Positions 11,551 through 49,153 of a DNA stretch of 64,000 nucleotides are shown here, piece by piece. This DNA comes from Pogonophryne albipinna (Eukaryota; Chordata; Actinopteri; Perciformes; Artedidraconidae). The notes under the pieces are model-generated. The model saw only the letters and a program-made list of their open reading frames with translations. It made no database searches and was not told the origin of the DNA. Within the stretch, counting starts at the first letter, position 1. Every line of letters starts with the position of its first letter. The stretch is taken from positions 122,026 to 186,025 of the forward strand of contig JAPTMU010000108.1 of assembly GCA_028583405.1 (NCBI GenBank). Reading direction: 5' to 3'. The translations under genes were made by a program, and so were the position numbers.

Positions 11551-13880
11551 CTCAGATCGTGTACTTGAGTAAAAGTAGAAGTACTCAGATCTTGTACTTG
11601 AGTAGAAGTACTCAGATCTTGTACTTGAGTAAAGTAGAAGTACTCAGATCTTGTACTTGAGTAAAAGTAGAAGTACTCAGATCTTGTACTTGAGTAAAAG
11701 TAGAAGTACTCAGATCTTGTACTTGAGTAAAAGTAGAAGTACTCAGATCGTGTACTTGAGTAAAAGTAGAAGTACTCAGATCTTGTACTTGAGTAAAAGT
11801 AGAAGTACTCAGATCTTGTACTTGAGTAAAGTAGAAGTACTCAGATCTTGTACTTGAGTAAAAGTAGAAGTACTCAGATCTTGTACTTGAGTAAAAGTAG
11901 AAGTACTCAGATCGTGTACTTGAGTAAAAGTAGAAGTACTCAGATTGTGTACTTGAGTAAAAGTAGAAGTACTCAGATCTTGTACTTGAGTAAAAGTAGA
12001 AGTACTCAGATCGTGTACTTGAGTAAAAGTAGAAGTACTCAGATTGTGTACTTGAGTAAAAGTAGAAGTACTCAGATCTTGTACTTCAGTAAAAGTAGAA
12101 GTACTCAGATCTTGTACTTGAGTAAAAGCAGAAGTACTCAGATCTTGTACTTGAGTAAAAGTAGAAGTACTCAGATCTTGTACTTGAGTAAAAGTAGAAG
12201 TACTCAGGTCTTGTACTTGAGTAAAAGTAGAAGTACTCAGATCTTGTACTTGAGTAAAAGCAGAAGTACTCAGATCGTGTACTTGAGTAAAAGTAGAAGT
12301 ACTCAGATTGTGTACTTGAGTAAAAGTAGAAGGACTCAGATCGTGTACTTGAGTAAAAGTAGAAGTACTCAGATTGTGTACTTGAGTAAAAGTAGAAGTA
12401 CTCAGATCTTGTACTTGAGTAAAAGTAGAAGTACTCAGATCGTGTACTTGAGTAAAAGTAGAAGTACTCAGATTGTGTACTTGAGTAAAAGTAGAAGTAC
12501 TCAGATCTTGTACTTCAGTAAAAGTAGAAGTACTCAGATCTTGTACTTGAGTAAAAGCAGAAGTACTCAGATCTTGTACTTGAGTAAAAGTAGAAGTACT
12601 CAGATCTTGTACTTGAGTAAAAGTAGAAGTACTCAGGTCTTGTACTTGAGTAAAAGTAGAAGTACTCAGATCTTGTACTTGAGTAAAAGCAGAAGTACTC
12701 AGATCGTGTACTTGAGTAAAAGTAGAAGTACTCAGATTGTGTACTTGAGTAAAAGTAGAAGGACTCAGATCTTGTACTTGAGTAAAAGTAGAAGTACTCA
12801 GATCGTGTACTTGAGTAAAAGTAGAAGTACTCAGATCTTGTACTTGAGTAAAAGTAGAAGTACTCAGATCTTGTACTTGAGTAAAAGTAGAAGTACTCAG
12901 ATCTTGTTCTTGAGTAGAAGTACTCAGATCTTGTACTTGAGTAAAAGTAGAAGTACTCAGATCGTGTACTTGAGTAAAAGTAGAAGTACTCTGATCTTGT
13001 ACTTGAGTAAAAGTAGAAGTACTCAGATCTTGTACTTGAGTAAAGTAGAAGTACTCAGATCTTGTACTTGAGTAAAAGTAGAAGTACTCAGATCTTGTTC
13101 TTGGGTAGAAGTACTCAGATCTTGTACTTGAGTAAAGTAGAAGTACTCAGATCTTGTACTTGAGTAAAAGTAGAAGTACTCAGATCTTGTTCTTGAGTAA
13201 AAGTAGAAGTACTCAGATCTTGTATTTGTGTAAAAGTAGAAGTACTCAGATCTTGTACTTGAGTAAAAGTAGAAGTACTCCGATCTTGTACTTGAGTGAA
13301 AGTAGAAGTACTCAGATCTTGTACTTGAGTGAAAGTAGAAGTACTCAGATCTTGTACTTGAGTAAAAGTAGAAGTACTCAGATCTTGTTCTTGAGTAAAA
13401 GTAGAAGTACTCAGATCTTGTACTTGAGTAAAAGTAGAAGTACTCAGATCTTGTACTTGAGTAAAAGTAGAAATACTCAGATCTTGTATTTGTGTAAAAG
13501 TAGAAGTACTCAGATCTTGTACTTGAGTAAAAGTAGAAGTACTCAGATCTTGTTCTTGAGTAAAAGTAGAAATACTCAGATCTTGTATTTGTGTAAAAGT
13601 AGAAGTACTCAGATCTTGTACTTGAGTAAAAGTAGAAGTACTCCGATCTTGTACTTGAGTGAAAGTAGAAGTACTCAGATCTTGTACTTGAGTGAAAGTA
13701 GAAGTACTCAGATCTTGTACTTGAGTAAAAGTAGAAGTACTCAGATCTTGTTCTTGAGTAAAAGTAGAAGTACTCAGATCTTGTACTTGAGTAACAGTAG
13801 AAGTACTCAGATCTTGTACTTGAGTAACAGTAGAAGTACTCAGATCTTGTACTTGAGTGAAAGTAGAAGTACCAGAGTGT
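11551..13880. repeat. 33-bp minisatellite, about 70 copies
   Basis: The unit reads AGTAAAAGTAGAAGTACTCA followed by GATCTTGTACTTG. Because 33 is divisible by 3, long frames stay open on both strands (up to 407 codons on plus); I do not regard them as genes. A higher-order period of 429 bp (13 units) is visible: the variant TTGTACTTCAGT recurs at 12087 and 12516 in the same variant order. It begins about 260 bp upstream of the ZP start codon. Confidence 0.95.
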
Positions 13881-14054
13881 AGGAATACTCTGTCACAGTC
13901 AAAGTCCTGCATTCAAAATGTTCCTCAAGTGAAAGTAGAAAAGTATTCTCATCAAAATATAGTGAAAGACAGTGAAAGTAGTCGTTGTGCAGATTGGTCC
14001 ATTTCAGAATAATATATATGATATGTTTTATAATGATTGATCATGAAAGTGTTC

Positions 14055-14600
14055 TCAAAGCTGGTGAAGGTGCAGCTAGTCTGAATGGCTTTGTAGACTG
14101 CAGGGTAGCTGGTGAAGGTGCAGCTAGTTTGAATGACTTTGTAGACTGCAGGGTAGCTGGTGAAGGTGCAGCTAGTCTGAATGACTTTGTAGACTGCAGG
14201 GTAGCTGGTGAAGGTGCAGCTAGTCTGAATGACTTTGTAGACTGCAGGGTAGCTGGTGAAGGTGCAGCTAGTCTGAATGACTTTGTAGACTGCAGGGTAG
14301 CTGGTGAAGGTGCAGCTAGTCTGAATGGCTTTGTAGACTGCAGGGTAGCTGGTGAAGGTGCAGCTAGTCTGAATGGCTTTGTAGACTGCAGGGTAGCTGG
14401 TGAAGGTGCAGCTAGTCTGAATGACTTTGTAGACTGCAGGGTAGCTGGTGAAGGTGCAGCTAGTCTGAATGACTTTGTAGACTGCAGGGTAGCTGGTGAA
14501 GGTGCAGCTAGTCTGAATGACTTTGTAGACTGCAGGGTAGCTGGTGAAGGTGCAGCTAGTCCGAATGGCTTTGTAGACTGCAGGGTAGCTGGTGGATTTA
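14055..14600. repeat. 48-bp minisatellite, 11 copies
   Basis: The unit begins GCTGGTGAAGGTGCAGCTAG and ends GACTGCAGGGTA. Copies differ mainly at AATGAC/AATGGC. The 16-codon period keeps frames open on both strands, giving 212 codons on plus (AGEGAASLNDFVDCRV units) and 252 on minus. With no flanking gene structure or homology, translation is unlikely. Confidence 0.9.
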
Positions 14601-15675
14601 CTCCAGGTGGAACTAAAGTCTGATTCAACACTTGGTTATATTTCACATCATTCATCCACATCTGTGAAGTAACTAAAGGGATTAAATACATGTAGTGGAG
14701 GAAAAGTACACAGTGTACCTCTGAACTGTAGAGGAGTAGAAGTATACCATGTATATATAGAAATGTATTCATTGGGATAAACCCCTTCTCGTTTTTCAAG
14801 GGGGTCCCGACAATAGCAACAACTTACAGACATACATAAACAAAAAGACAAAATGCAAAACATGACACACAAGACAAACCACATACAGTCTGTTAAGTGA
14901 AATTCAAGCACTGCATACAATCATTACAATTTGAGACAAATCAGTTTCATCAATATCAGTTAATAAGAAGTGCAGAGCAGCTGCAAGTGAGATAACAAGG
15001 CATGTTTAAATAAACCCAATGATGCAAGAGATCTAATCTAACCATGTACCTCTGAACTGTAGTGGAGTGAAAGTACACAGTAGCAGAACGTGGTAATACT
15101 CACTAAAGTACCTCAAACTTGTATGTAAGTTCAGTACTTGAGTAAATGTACTTAGTTACTTCTCTTTAGTGATTGTAATGGCTTACATGTGTAAAGTGAC
15201 CCTCTCTGCGTCTGGTAACCATGCAGAGCATCAACAGCTCTCTTTGTCGTCTGCAGCCTTTGTTCTGCACACTTTAAAATCTTTACTGGAGCGGGAATCG
15301 TCCAGAGGAGAGTCATTACGAGTCAAGGGCAAAGAGCCGCGAGTGTGAGGAGCGGGGGGGCCGCAAAACACTTCAAACACAGAGAACGTCCCAGAACAGC
15401 CACGTGTCCCAAAGCCTCATCCAGGCACTCGGTACGTGGGCATATCAATTCAAACTGTGACTTTAATACGCTGGATTTACAAGATCATTTCCCAAGACGC
15501 CGGAGCTGGAGCTGTTTTGTCGTGTAGATCAGACGCCGCGGGCTGGAGCTGTTTTGTCGTGTAGATCAGACGGCGCGGGCTGGATTGTGTTGGACAGTAA
15601 AAAGTCAATGGCTTCCTTCCTGAAATAAAACCCAATAAAAGCACGGGACAAAAACAGCTGTCGGAACAACATGTG
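14601..15675. other. Intergenic stretch with dispersed-repeat remnants
   Basis: A LINE-tail-like piece (14763-14815) is the inverse of 228-292. At 15060-15170 the AGTACTTGAGTAAATGTACT vocabulary of the nearby minisatellites appears as single-copy sequence. At 15495-15590 a ~43-bp unit containing CTGGAGCTGTTTTGTCGTGT is tandemly duplicated. No convincing exon. Confidence 0.45.
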
Positions 15676-15681
15676 TTTATT
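15676..15681 (-). promoter_or_regulatory. Candidate poly(A) signal for SHPRH
   Basis: AATAAA on the minus strand, about 1.8 kb past the SHPRH stop codon (0.75 kb if the inserted hAT element is removed). It is followed by GT-rich sequence. Other AATAAA-like hexamers exist, so this is only a plausible choice. Confidence 0.3.
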
Positions 15682-16245
15682 CCTGAATGCTCGGAGGAGA
15701 TCTCAAGCCTCTGTTTTCTACTTCACATTACAGAGAGCTTAGTACATGATAGCGCTGCCACAGGAAGTCACTTTTACAAATGTCAGAAATGGAGATTTCC
15801 CTCGTTTTGTACCATTTTAAAAAGTGAATATCTTTTGGATTGTAACTAAAAAACACATGTAACAACATTACCGTGGACTTTAAAAAACAAGCATGGACAT
15901 TTACACTCTTTTACCACATTTTAAAAACCAAATCTAGAAAATAATCAGCCAATTAATCGACATTTAAACTTACATTTAGTTTCAACCCCTGTGTATAAAT
16001 CCATATATTTCATAAAAGACTAAAACAAGCAACATTCCTGTACACGATGTAGTCAAAATGTGACCATCGAACAGACGCAGTAATTGATGACAAAAAGTGA
16101 GAAAAGGCATTCAGACATTAAATATAATACCAGACGTGTTGCAGCCTGCTGTCCGTCACCTGATAACATGTCCTTTTGGGAATGTAAGTTCATATACAAA
16201 AAGTTTAAATGTGCAAAATCAGAGTTTTCTATCAGCAGCACTGTT

Positions 16246-16355
16246 TGAAGAGTGTGTGTATCTTCTGCAGGTGTGTGTGTGTCTTCTGCAGGTGTGTGTG
16301 TGTCTTCTGCAGGTGTGTGTGTATCTTCTGCAGGTGTGTGTGTATCTTCTGTAGG
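16246..16355. repeat. GT-rich CTTCTGCAGGTGTGTG minisatellite, left part
   Basis: About five units of TCTTCTGCAGGTGTGTGTGT. The array resumes at 17394-17450 after a transposon insertion. It lies just past the SHPRH stop, probably in the 3' UTR. Confidence 0.85.
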
Positions 16356-17393
16356 CAAGGTGACCAGATTTTCAAAATTAAAACCGGGGACATTTTGAGT
16401 TTTGCGGTCAATATCTCATTAACATATTCAATTGTCTTCACTGTTAAAGAAAAATGGGGGACAATTCTGGTTCAATGTAATTCGAACATTTGAACTGTTG
16501 AAGGACGATAGCTCATATGAGACTTTAAAGGTCTTTTATTTTGAAACTGTACACCAGATTGTCCTGATTCTCTCTGAGTGACTGGATGGGCTGTCCTGCT
16601 ATCATCCTGGAGTGAAATAAGTCTTTGATACTGGATAGTTTTTGTTTTATTCTTATCTAAAAACAGAGGGACGATAGCTCATATATGAGATTTCAAAAGT
16701 ATTTTATTGTGAAATTCTACCTCAGATTGTCCTGATTCTCTCTGAGTGACTAGATGGGGTCTCCTGCTATCATCCTGGAGTGAAATAAGTCTTTGATTGA
16801 CTTCGAGTGACTCTTTGATTATGGACGGTTTCCATTAAATAATAATCTAAATATAGATGGACAATAGATCTAATTTGAGATTTTAAACGGCATACATTTT
16901 AATTAGTCACCCAGTGGAAATGTCAGATATGTCTTCATAACTGTATGCTTACATTTTACATTCACTCAGTTATAATGTGGTAGTTATACGTAGTTTATTT
17001 TAAAGTATTATTGATCACATTATATTGGACATATTTCTTAATTTAAGCTCCAGTATATATGAATATGTTCGGTGTGTTTTTTAGGTATATTTGTTATTGA
17101 CCGAGTAAATGCTTTTATTTTGAAGGCAGTTTTTACAGGCCTCTACCGTAATGCATGGGATATTCACCGCAATACAACGTGCGGGCTGGCTTGACTGTGT
17201 TTTCCGAAGTGGGGGCTGGCTTGACCGCAGTCTGTTTACCCAGTGTTTCCTGACTGAAACGTTTTATTTCACCGTGCTATGTGTTTTTAACGTATATTAA
17301 AAAATGGGGACATTTCCGGGGACAGTTTCAACCGGGGACAGGCCAATACAAACGGGGACTGTCCCCGGAAAACGGGGTCGTCTGGTCACCCTA
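16356..17393 (+). mobile_element. hAT-like non-autonomous element inserted in a minisatellite
   Basis: Terminal inverted repeats CAAGGTGACCAGA and TCTGGTCACCCTA bound the element. Both ends then carry related CCGGGGACA motifs. The flanks are CTGTAGG (16349-16355) and CTGTAGG (17394-17400), a 7-bp duplication (8 bp with one mismatch). There is no transposase frame. The element splits a GT-rich minisatellite, so it inserted after that array formed. An internal ~150-bp segment is tandemly repeated at about 16500-16640 and 16670-16810 (GATAGCTCATAT, TGTCCTGATTCTCTCTGAGT). Confidence 0.75.
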
Positions 17394-17450
17394 CTGTAGG
17401 TGTGTGTGTGTCTTCTGCAGGTGTGTGTGTATCTTCTGTAGGTGTGTATG
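17394..17450. repeat. GT-rich CTTCTGCAGGTGTGTG minisatellite, right part
   Basis: Continuation of 16246-16355 after the hAT insertion, ending 15 bp from the SHPRH stop codon. The array therefore starts essentially at the 3' UTR boundary. Confidence 0.8.
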
Positions 17451-17465
17451 TGTGTGTCCAGGTGT

Positions 17466-43646
<26,181 letters not shown>

Positions 43647-44114
43647 CTGAGTTTCCACAACAAGGAAGAAAGACAGAAAGTGATCAGTTTAAAAAACGTG
43701 CAACATTTATTTTCTGAAAGAAATGCTAAATCCTGAAATGTTCAGAAGGAGAACATTTTGGTTTTATTCTGAGAAATAAAAAAAATTCTCAGAAAATATA
43801 AACAATTCTGTAAAAAAGTGGACATTTGAGAAAAAGTCATAATTCTGCGAAAGTAAGAATTCATGACAAACAAAGAAAAAAAATTAAAATTGTGAGAAAG
43901 AAAGTCATTCTTCTTTTATTTATTTTTGGATTTGAAATGCTACTTTTACTTTCATTAATTAAATGTTCCACGTCTCGAGACTTTTGGGAGATTTATTTAA
44001 GATTAAAAACAGATAAAGTTAGTGTCTGCATTTTTTGGGGTGTTTCTATATTTTATGCAAATATTTTATTCTCTCTTTGTGGATTTTGGACTATTTGGAG
44101 TTTTCTTTCCACGA

Positions 44115-45008
44115 NNNNNNNNNNNNNNNNNNNNNNNNNNNNNNNNNNNNNNNNNNNNNNNNNNNNNNNNNNNNNNNNNNNNNNNNNNNNNNNNNNNNNN
44201 NNNNNNNNNNNNNNNNNNNNNNNNNNNNNNNNNNNNNNNNNNNNNNNNNNNNNNNNNNNNNNNNNNNNNNNNNNNNNNNNNNNNNNNNNNNNNNNNNNNN
44301 NNNNNNNNNNNNNNNNNNNNNNNNNNNNNNNNNNNNNNNNNNNNNNNNNNNNNNNNNNNNNNNNNNNNNNNNNNNNNNNNNNNNNNNNNNNNNNNNNNNN
44401 NNNNNNNNNNNNNNNNNNNNNNNNNNNNNNNNNNNNNNNNNNNNNNNNNNNNNNNNNNNNNNNNNNNNNNNNNNNNNNNNNNNNNNNNNNNNNNNNNNNN
44501 NNNNNNNNNNNNNNNNNNNNNNNNNNNNNNNNNNNNNNNNNNNNNNNNNNNNNNNNNNNNNNNNNNNNNNNNNNNNNNNNNNNNNNNNNNNNNNNNNNNN
44601 NNNNNNNNNNNNNNNNNNNNNNNNNNNNNNNNNNNNNNNNNNNNNNNNNNNNNNNNNNNNNNNNNNNNNNNNNNNNNNNNNNNNNNNNNNNNNNNNNNNN
44701 NNNNNNNNNNNNNNNNNNNNNNNNNNNNNNNNNNNNNNNNNNNNNNNNNNNNNNNNNNNNNNNNNNNNNNNNNNNNNNNNNNNNNNNNNNNNNNNNNNNN
44801 NNNNNNNNNNNNNNNNNNNNNNNNNNNNNNNNNNNNNNNNNNNNNNNNNNNNNNNNNNNNNNNNNNNNNNNNNNNNNNNNNNNNNNNNNNNNNNNNNNNN
44901 NNNNNNNNNNNNNNNNNNNNNNNNNNNNNNNNNNNNNNNNNNNNNNNNNNNNNNNNNNNNNNNNNNNNNNNNNNNNNNNNNNNNNNNNNNNNNNNNNNNN
45001 NNNNNNNN
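44115..45008. other. Assembly gap (894 N)
   Basis: A run of unknown bases. Any open frame reported through it is an artefact. It separates the SHPRH exons on the left from a plus-strand repeat region on the right. Confidence 1.
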
Positions 45009-46975
45009 GAACCTTGTGAGGAAGTAAAGGATGGAGAGATAGACGCTTTGCTAAAGGAGAACCAGGATCTCACAGAACCTAAAGAACCTTGTGAGGAAGT
45101 AAAGGATGGAGAGATAGACGCTTTGCTAAAGGAGAACCAGGATCTCACAGAACCTAAAGAACCTTGTGAGGAAGTAAAGGATGGAGAGATAGACGCTTTG
45201 CTAAAGGAGAACCAGGATCTTAAAGAACAAAGAACCTTGTGAGGAAGTAAAGGATGGAGAGATAGACGCTTTGCTAAAGGAGAACCAGGATCTCACAGAA
45301 CCTAAAGAACCTTGTGAGGAAGTAAAGGATGGAGAGATAGATGCTTTGCTAGAGGAGAACCAGGATCTTAAAGAACAGAAGGAACCTTGTGAGGAAGTAA
45401 AGGATGGAGAGATAGAGCTTTTGCTAAAGGAGAAACCAGGATCTCACAGAACCATAAGGAACCCTTGTGAGGAAGTAACGGATGGAGAGATAGATGCTTT
45501 GCTAGAGGAGAAACCAGGATCTCACAGAACCTAAAGAACCTTGTGAGGAAGTAAAGGATGGAGAGATGGATGCTTTGCCTAAAGGAGAACCAGGATCTCA
45601 CAGAAACCTAAAGAACCTTGTGAGGAAGTAAAGGATGAGAGATAGACGCTTTGCTAAAGGAGAACCAGGATCTCACAGAACCTAAAGAACCTTGTGAGGA
45701 AGTAAAGGATGGAGAGATAGACGCTTTGCTAAAGGAGAACCAGGATCTTAAAGAACAGAAGGAACCTTGTGAGGAAGTAAAGGATGGAGAGATAGACGCT
45801 TTGCTAAAGGAGAACCAGGATCTCACAGAACCTAAAGAACCTTGTGAGGAAGTAAAGGATGGAGAGATAGACGCTTTGCTAGAGGAGAACCAGGATCTCA
45901 CAGAACCTAAAGAACCTTGTGAGGAAGTAACGGATGGAGAGATAGACGCTTTGCTAGAGGAGAACCAGGAACTCACAGAACCTAAAGAACCTTGTGAGGA
46001 AGTAAAGGATGGAGAGATAGATGCTTTGCTAGAGGAGAACCAGGATCTCACAGAACCTAAAGAACCTTGTGAGGAAGTAAAGGATGGAGAGATAGATGCT
46101 TTGCTAAAGGAGAACCAGGATCTCACATAACCTAAAGAATCTTGTGAGGAAGTAAAGGATGGAGAGATGGATGCTTTGCTAAAGGAGAACCAGGATCTCA
46201 CAGAACCTAAAGAACCTTGTGAGGAAGTAAAGGAGGAGAGATAGACGCTTTGCTAAAGGAAACCAGGATCTCACAGAACCTAAAGAACCTTGTGAGGAAG
46301 TAAAGGATGGAGAGATAGACGCTTTGCTAAAGGAGAACCAGGATCTTAAAGAACAGAAGGAACCTTGTGAGGAAGTAAAGGATGGAGAGATAGACGCTTT
46401 GCTAAAGGAGAACCAGGATCTCACAGAACCTAAAGAACGTTGTGAGGAAGTAAAGGATGGAGAGATAGATGCTTTGCTAGAGGAGAACCAGGATCTTAAA
46501 GAACAGAAGGAACCTTGTGAGGAAGTAAGGATGGAGAGATAGACGCTTTGCTAAAGGAGAACCAGGATCTCACAGAACCTAAAGAACCTTGTGAGTAAGT
46601 AAAGGATGGAGAGATAGATGCTTTGCTAAAGGAGAACCAGCATCTCACAGAACCTAAAGAACCTTGTGAGGAAGTAAAGGATGGAGAGATAGACGCTTTG
46701 CTAAAGGAGAACCAGGATCTCACAGAACCTAAAGAACCTTGTGAGGAAGTAAAGGATGGAGAGATAGACGCTTTGCTAAAGGAGAACCAGGATCTCACAG
46801 AACCTAAAGAACCTTGTGAGGAAGTAAAGGATGGAGAGATAGACGCTTTGCTAAAGGAGAACCAGGATCTCACAGAACCTAAAGAACCATTGTGAGGAAG
46901 TAAAGGATGGAGAGATAGACGCTTTGCTAAAGGAGAACCAGGATCTTAAAGAACAGAAGGAACCTTGTGAGGAAG
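45009..46975 (+). repeat. 75-bp coding-type tandem repeat, about 26 copies
   Basis: The unit begins GAACCTTGTGAGGAAGTAAA, continues GGATGGAGAGATAGACGCTT and TGCTAAAGGAGAACCAGGAT, and ends CTCACAGAACCTAAA. Some copies replace the last block with CTTAAAGAACAGAAG. Frame-shifting indels cluster at about 45225-45650 and 46230-46540. Confidence 0.95.
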
Positions 46976-48316
46976 TAAAGGTTTATATGGAGATTGAGCG
47001 GAACGTCATGAGGGATGACTTGGAGAACCTGAACCTGAGATATGGAAATCTCCTCAAGACGCAGATGAAGCACGAAGCAGAGATGGACATCTTGAGAAAG
47101 GAGAACCAGGATCTGAGAGAACTGAAGGAACCGTTAGCTGACCACAAGGATCTGGAGATCGTCACTTTGTTGAGGATCAACAGAAAGCTCCATGTGGAGA
47201 AAGAGGAGAAGGATCTGGAGATCGCCCGCCTGCGAGAGGAGAACCGGACGCTGAAGCTACGATGTGGGGTGGAGGAGAAGGAGGAAGAGGAGGGGCCTGT
47301 GGGGGAAGAGGGGGGGGCTGTGGAGGAAGAGGAGGGGGCTGTGGAGGAAGAGGAGGGGCTGTGGGGGAAGAGGGGGGGCTGTGGAGGAAGAGGAGGTTAT
47401 TAGATCAGTTCTTAGAACAGTTATTAGAGAGGATAAGAAGTCACTCTTTAAAGTAGAGACACTACATACTGATATACACCTGAACATCAGCAGGAGAGGA
47501 CTCTTTAAAGTAGAGACACTACATACTGATATACACCTGAACATCAGCAGGAGAGGACTCTTTAAAGTAGAGACACTACATACTGATATACACCTGAACA
47601 TCAGCAGGAGAGGACTCTTTAAAGTAGAGACACTACATACTGATATACACCTGAACATCAGCAGGAGAGGACTCTTTAAAGTAGAGACACTACATACTGA
47701 TATACACCTGAACATCAGCAGGAGAGGACTCTTTAAAGTAGAGACACTACATACTGATATACACCTGAACATCAGCAGGAGAGGACTCTTTAAAGTAGAG
47801 ACACTACATACTGATATACACCTGAACATCAGCAGGAGAGGACTCTTTAAAGTAGAGACACTACATACTGATATACACCTGAACATCAGCAGGAGAGGAC
47901 TCTTTAAAGTAGAGACACTACATACTGATATACACCTGAACATCAGCAGGAGAGGACTCTTTAAAGTAGAGACACTACATACTGATATACACCTGAACAT
48001 CAGCAGGAGAGGACTCTTTAAAGTAGAGACACTACATACTGATATACACCTGAACATCAGCAGGAGAGGACTCTTTAAAGTAGAGACACTACATACTGAT
48101 ATACACCTGAACATCAGCAGGAGAGGACTCTTTAAAGTAGAGACACTACATACTGATATACACCTGAACATCAGCAGGAGAGGACTCTTTAAAGTAGAGA
48201 CACTACATACTGATATACACCTGAACATCAGCAGGAGAGGACTCTTTAAAGTAGAGACACTACATACTGATATACACCTGAACATCAGCAGGAGAGGACT
48301 CTTTAAAGTAGAGTAA
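45009..48316 (+). CDS. Unrecognised coiled-coil repeat protein, 3' part, with frame breaks
   Basis: From the gap onward the plus strand encodes about 26 copies of a 25-residue unit (EPCEEVKDGEIDALLKENQD, then LTEPK). A unique coiled-coil end follows at 46976-47260 (MEIERNVMRDDLENLNLRYG, HEAEMDILRKENQDLREL, DLEIARLREENRTLKLR), then a poly-Glu/Gly stretch. The frame stops at 47403, but a neighbouring frame continues EEEEVIRSVLRTVIREDKK into 15 copies of a 19-residue unit, stopping at 48316. Single-base indels break the 75-bp array repeatedly. Either this is a real gene with consensus errors or length variants, or it is decaying. Plus is preferred because the unique part is open and coiled-coil-like only there. 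I do not recognise the family; the start is in or beyond the gap. Confidence 0.45.
47441..48313 (+). repeat. 57-bp tandem repeat, 15 copies, essentially identical
   Basis: The unit is CTCTTTAAAGTAGAGACACT, ACATACTGATATACACCTGA, ACATCAGCAGGAGAGGA. I saw no base differences between copies. It is open on both strands (LFKVETLHTDIHLNISRRG on plus). The uniformity implies very recent expansion, strong homogenisation, or assembly collapse/copying. Confidence 0.95.
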
Positions 48317-48322
48317 AGCATT

Positions 48323-48373
48323 CATATACAACCAGCAGAGAGCTCCTTTACTCTCCCAGTGCATTGTGGGAAC
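48323..48373 (+). repeat. Left arm of a dispersed inverted repeat (partner 57351-57402)
   Basis: TTCATATACAACCAGCAGAG through CAGTGCATTGTGGGAAC is the reverse complement of 57351-57402 with a few changes. The LTR element inserted at its right edge. The arm resumes after the element at about 55854-55890, where similarity to the complement of 57310-57350 continues. Confidence 0.75.
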
Positions 48374-49142
48374 TGTTGAAGCAAACACAGTAGTGGTGGC
48401 TTAAAGCCCACCTCTGCTCCGCGCCGTTCGTTAGATGAGCCTGGTCAGATTAATAAGAGAAGGAGTTCAAAACACCGGCATAAAAGTTATAACAATAATC
48501 TGATTTTAATGGTAAAAAACACCAATACAAATTACAGAGTACTCCGGGCTCCCAGCTCTACTGCTGTGCGATACAGGTATCGGGACCAGCCAGTCAGAAA
48601 CAAAGGGGGCATTTTGCATGAATAAACAACAGTATATATGGACATTTTTGGGGCGGAGATGTGGGTCGGCTCTTCCATCCCATTTTACTCCTAAGTGAAG
48701 CGTGAGAGCCTCGGAACTAGTCAAGGTCAGAATCACTTTTTATCTTCCACCTAACTTCACTCCTTTACTTTCCCAGGGAAGATTTCACACAAACTATTCT
48801 TTCCCAAAACAATCAAACATTGTACACAGAGATATTGGTGCTTGAGATTATACTGGCCCCAGGAAGAACCTTGAATAAGAACATGTGCATGTGCTGGTGG
48901 GGGGAAAGTGTATGTGTGTGTGTGTGCTGATATCTGGGTCAGTGAGTGTAAGTGTGTGTGCTGGAGACAGGAGGTGTAAGTGTGTGTGTCAGGGTATCTG
49001 GGTCATTGAGTGTAAGTAAAAAAGGGTTATATATATAGGATTACTTTAAAACAGTCCCAAATAATACATGTTTACTTCAATACAGTTCAAGATAATACCT
49101 GTTTACTTTAATACAGTTTTAGAACAATATCTGTTTGCTTTA
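48374..49142 (-). mobile_element. 3' LTR of an endogenous LTR element (769 bp)
   Basis: Matches 55082-55849 almost base for base; I noticed three substitutions and one single-base indel. On the minus strand it starts TAAAGCAAACAG and ends GCTTCAACA. The adjacent host sequence GAAC (48370-48373) is repeated at 55850-55853, a 4-bp target duplication. Confidence 0.92.
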
Positions 49143-49153
49143 ACCCCTCTTTT
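49143..49153 (-). promoter_or_regulatory. Polypurine tract of the LTR element
   Basis: AAAAGAGGGGT on the minus strand directly abuts the LTR at 49142. This is where the plus-strand primer lies in retroviruses and LTR retrotransposons, and it fixes the orientation as minus. Confidence 0.75.

Noticed and set aside
11848..13071. 407-codon plus-strand open frame of YLSKSRSTQIL repeats
   Set aside because: It is the 33-bp minisatellite read in one frame. The opposite strand is also open, there is no flanking unique coding sequence, and it lies upstream of a gene on the other strand.
13985..14799. Overlapping 212-codon plus and 252-codon minus frames of 16-aa repeats
   Set aside because: Both come from the 48-bp minisatellite whose unit has no stop on either strand. 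No start context, splice site or family signature supports translation.
43826..45242. Frames of about 400 codons spanning 44115-45008
   Set aside because: Nearly all of their length is unknown bases; they are produced by the gap.
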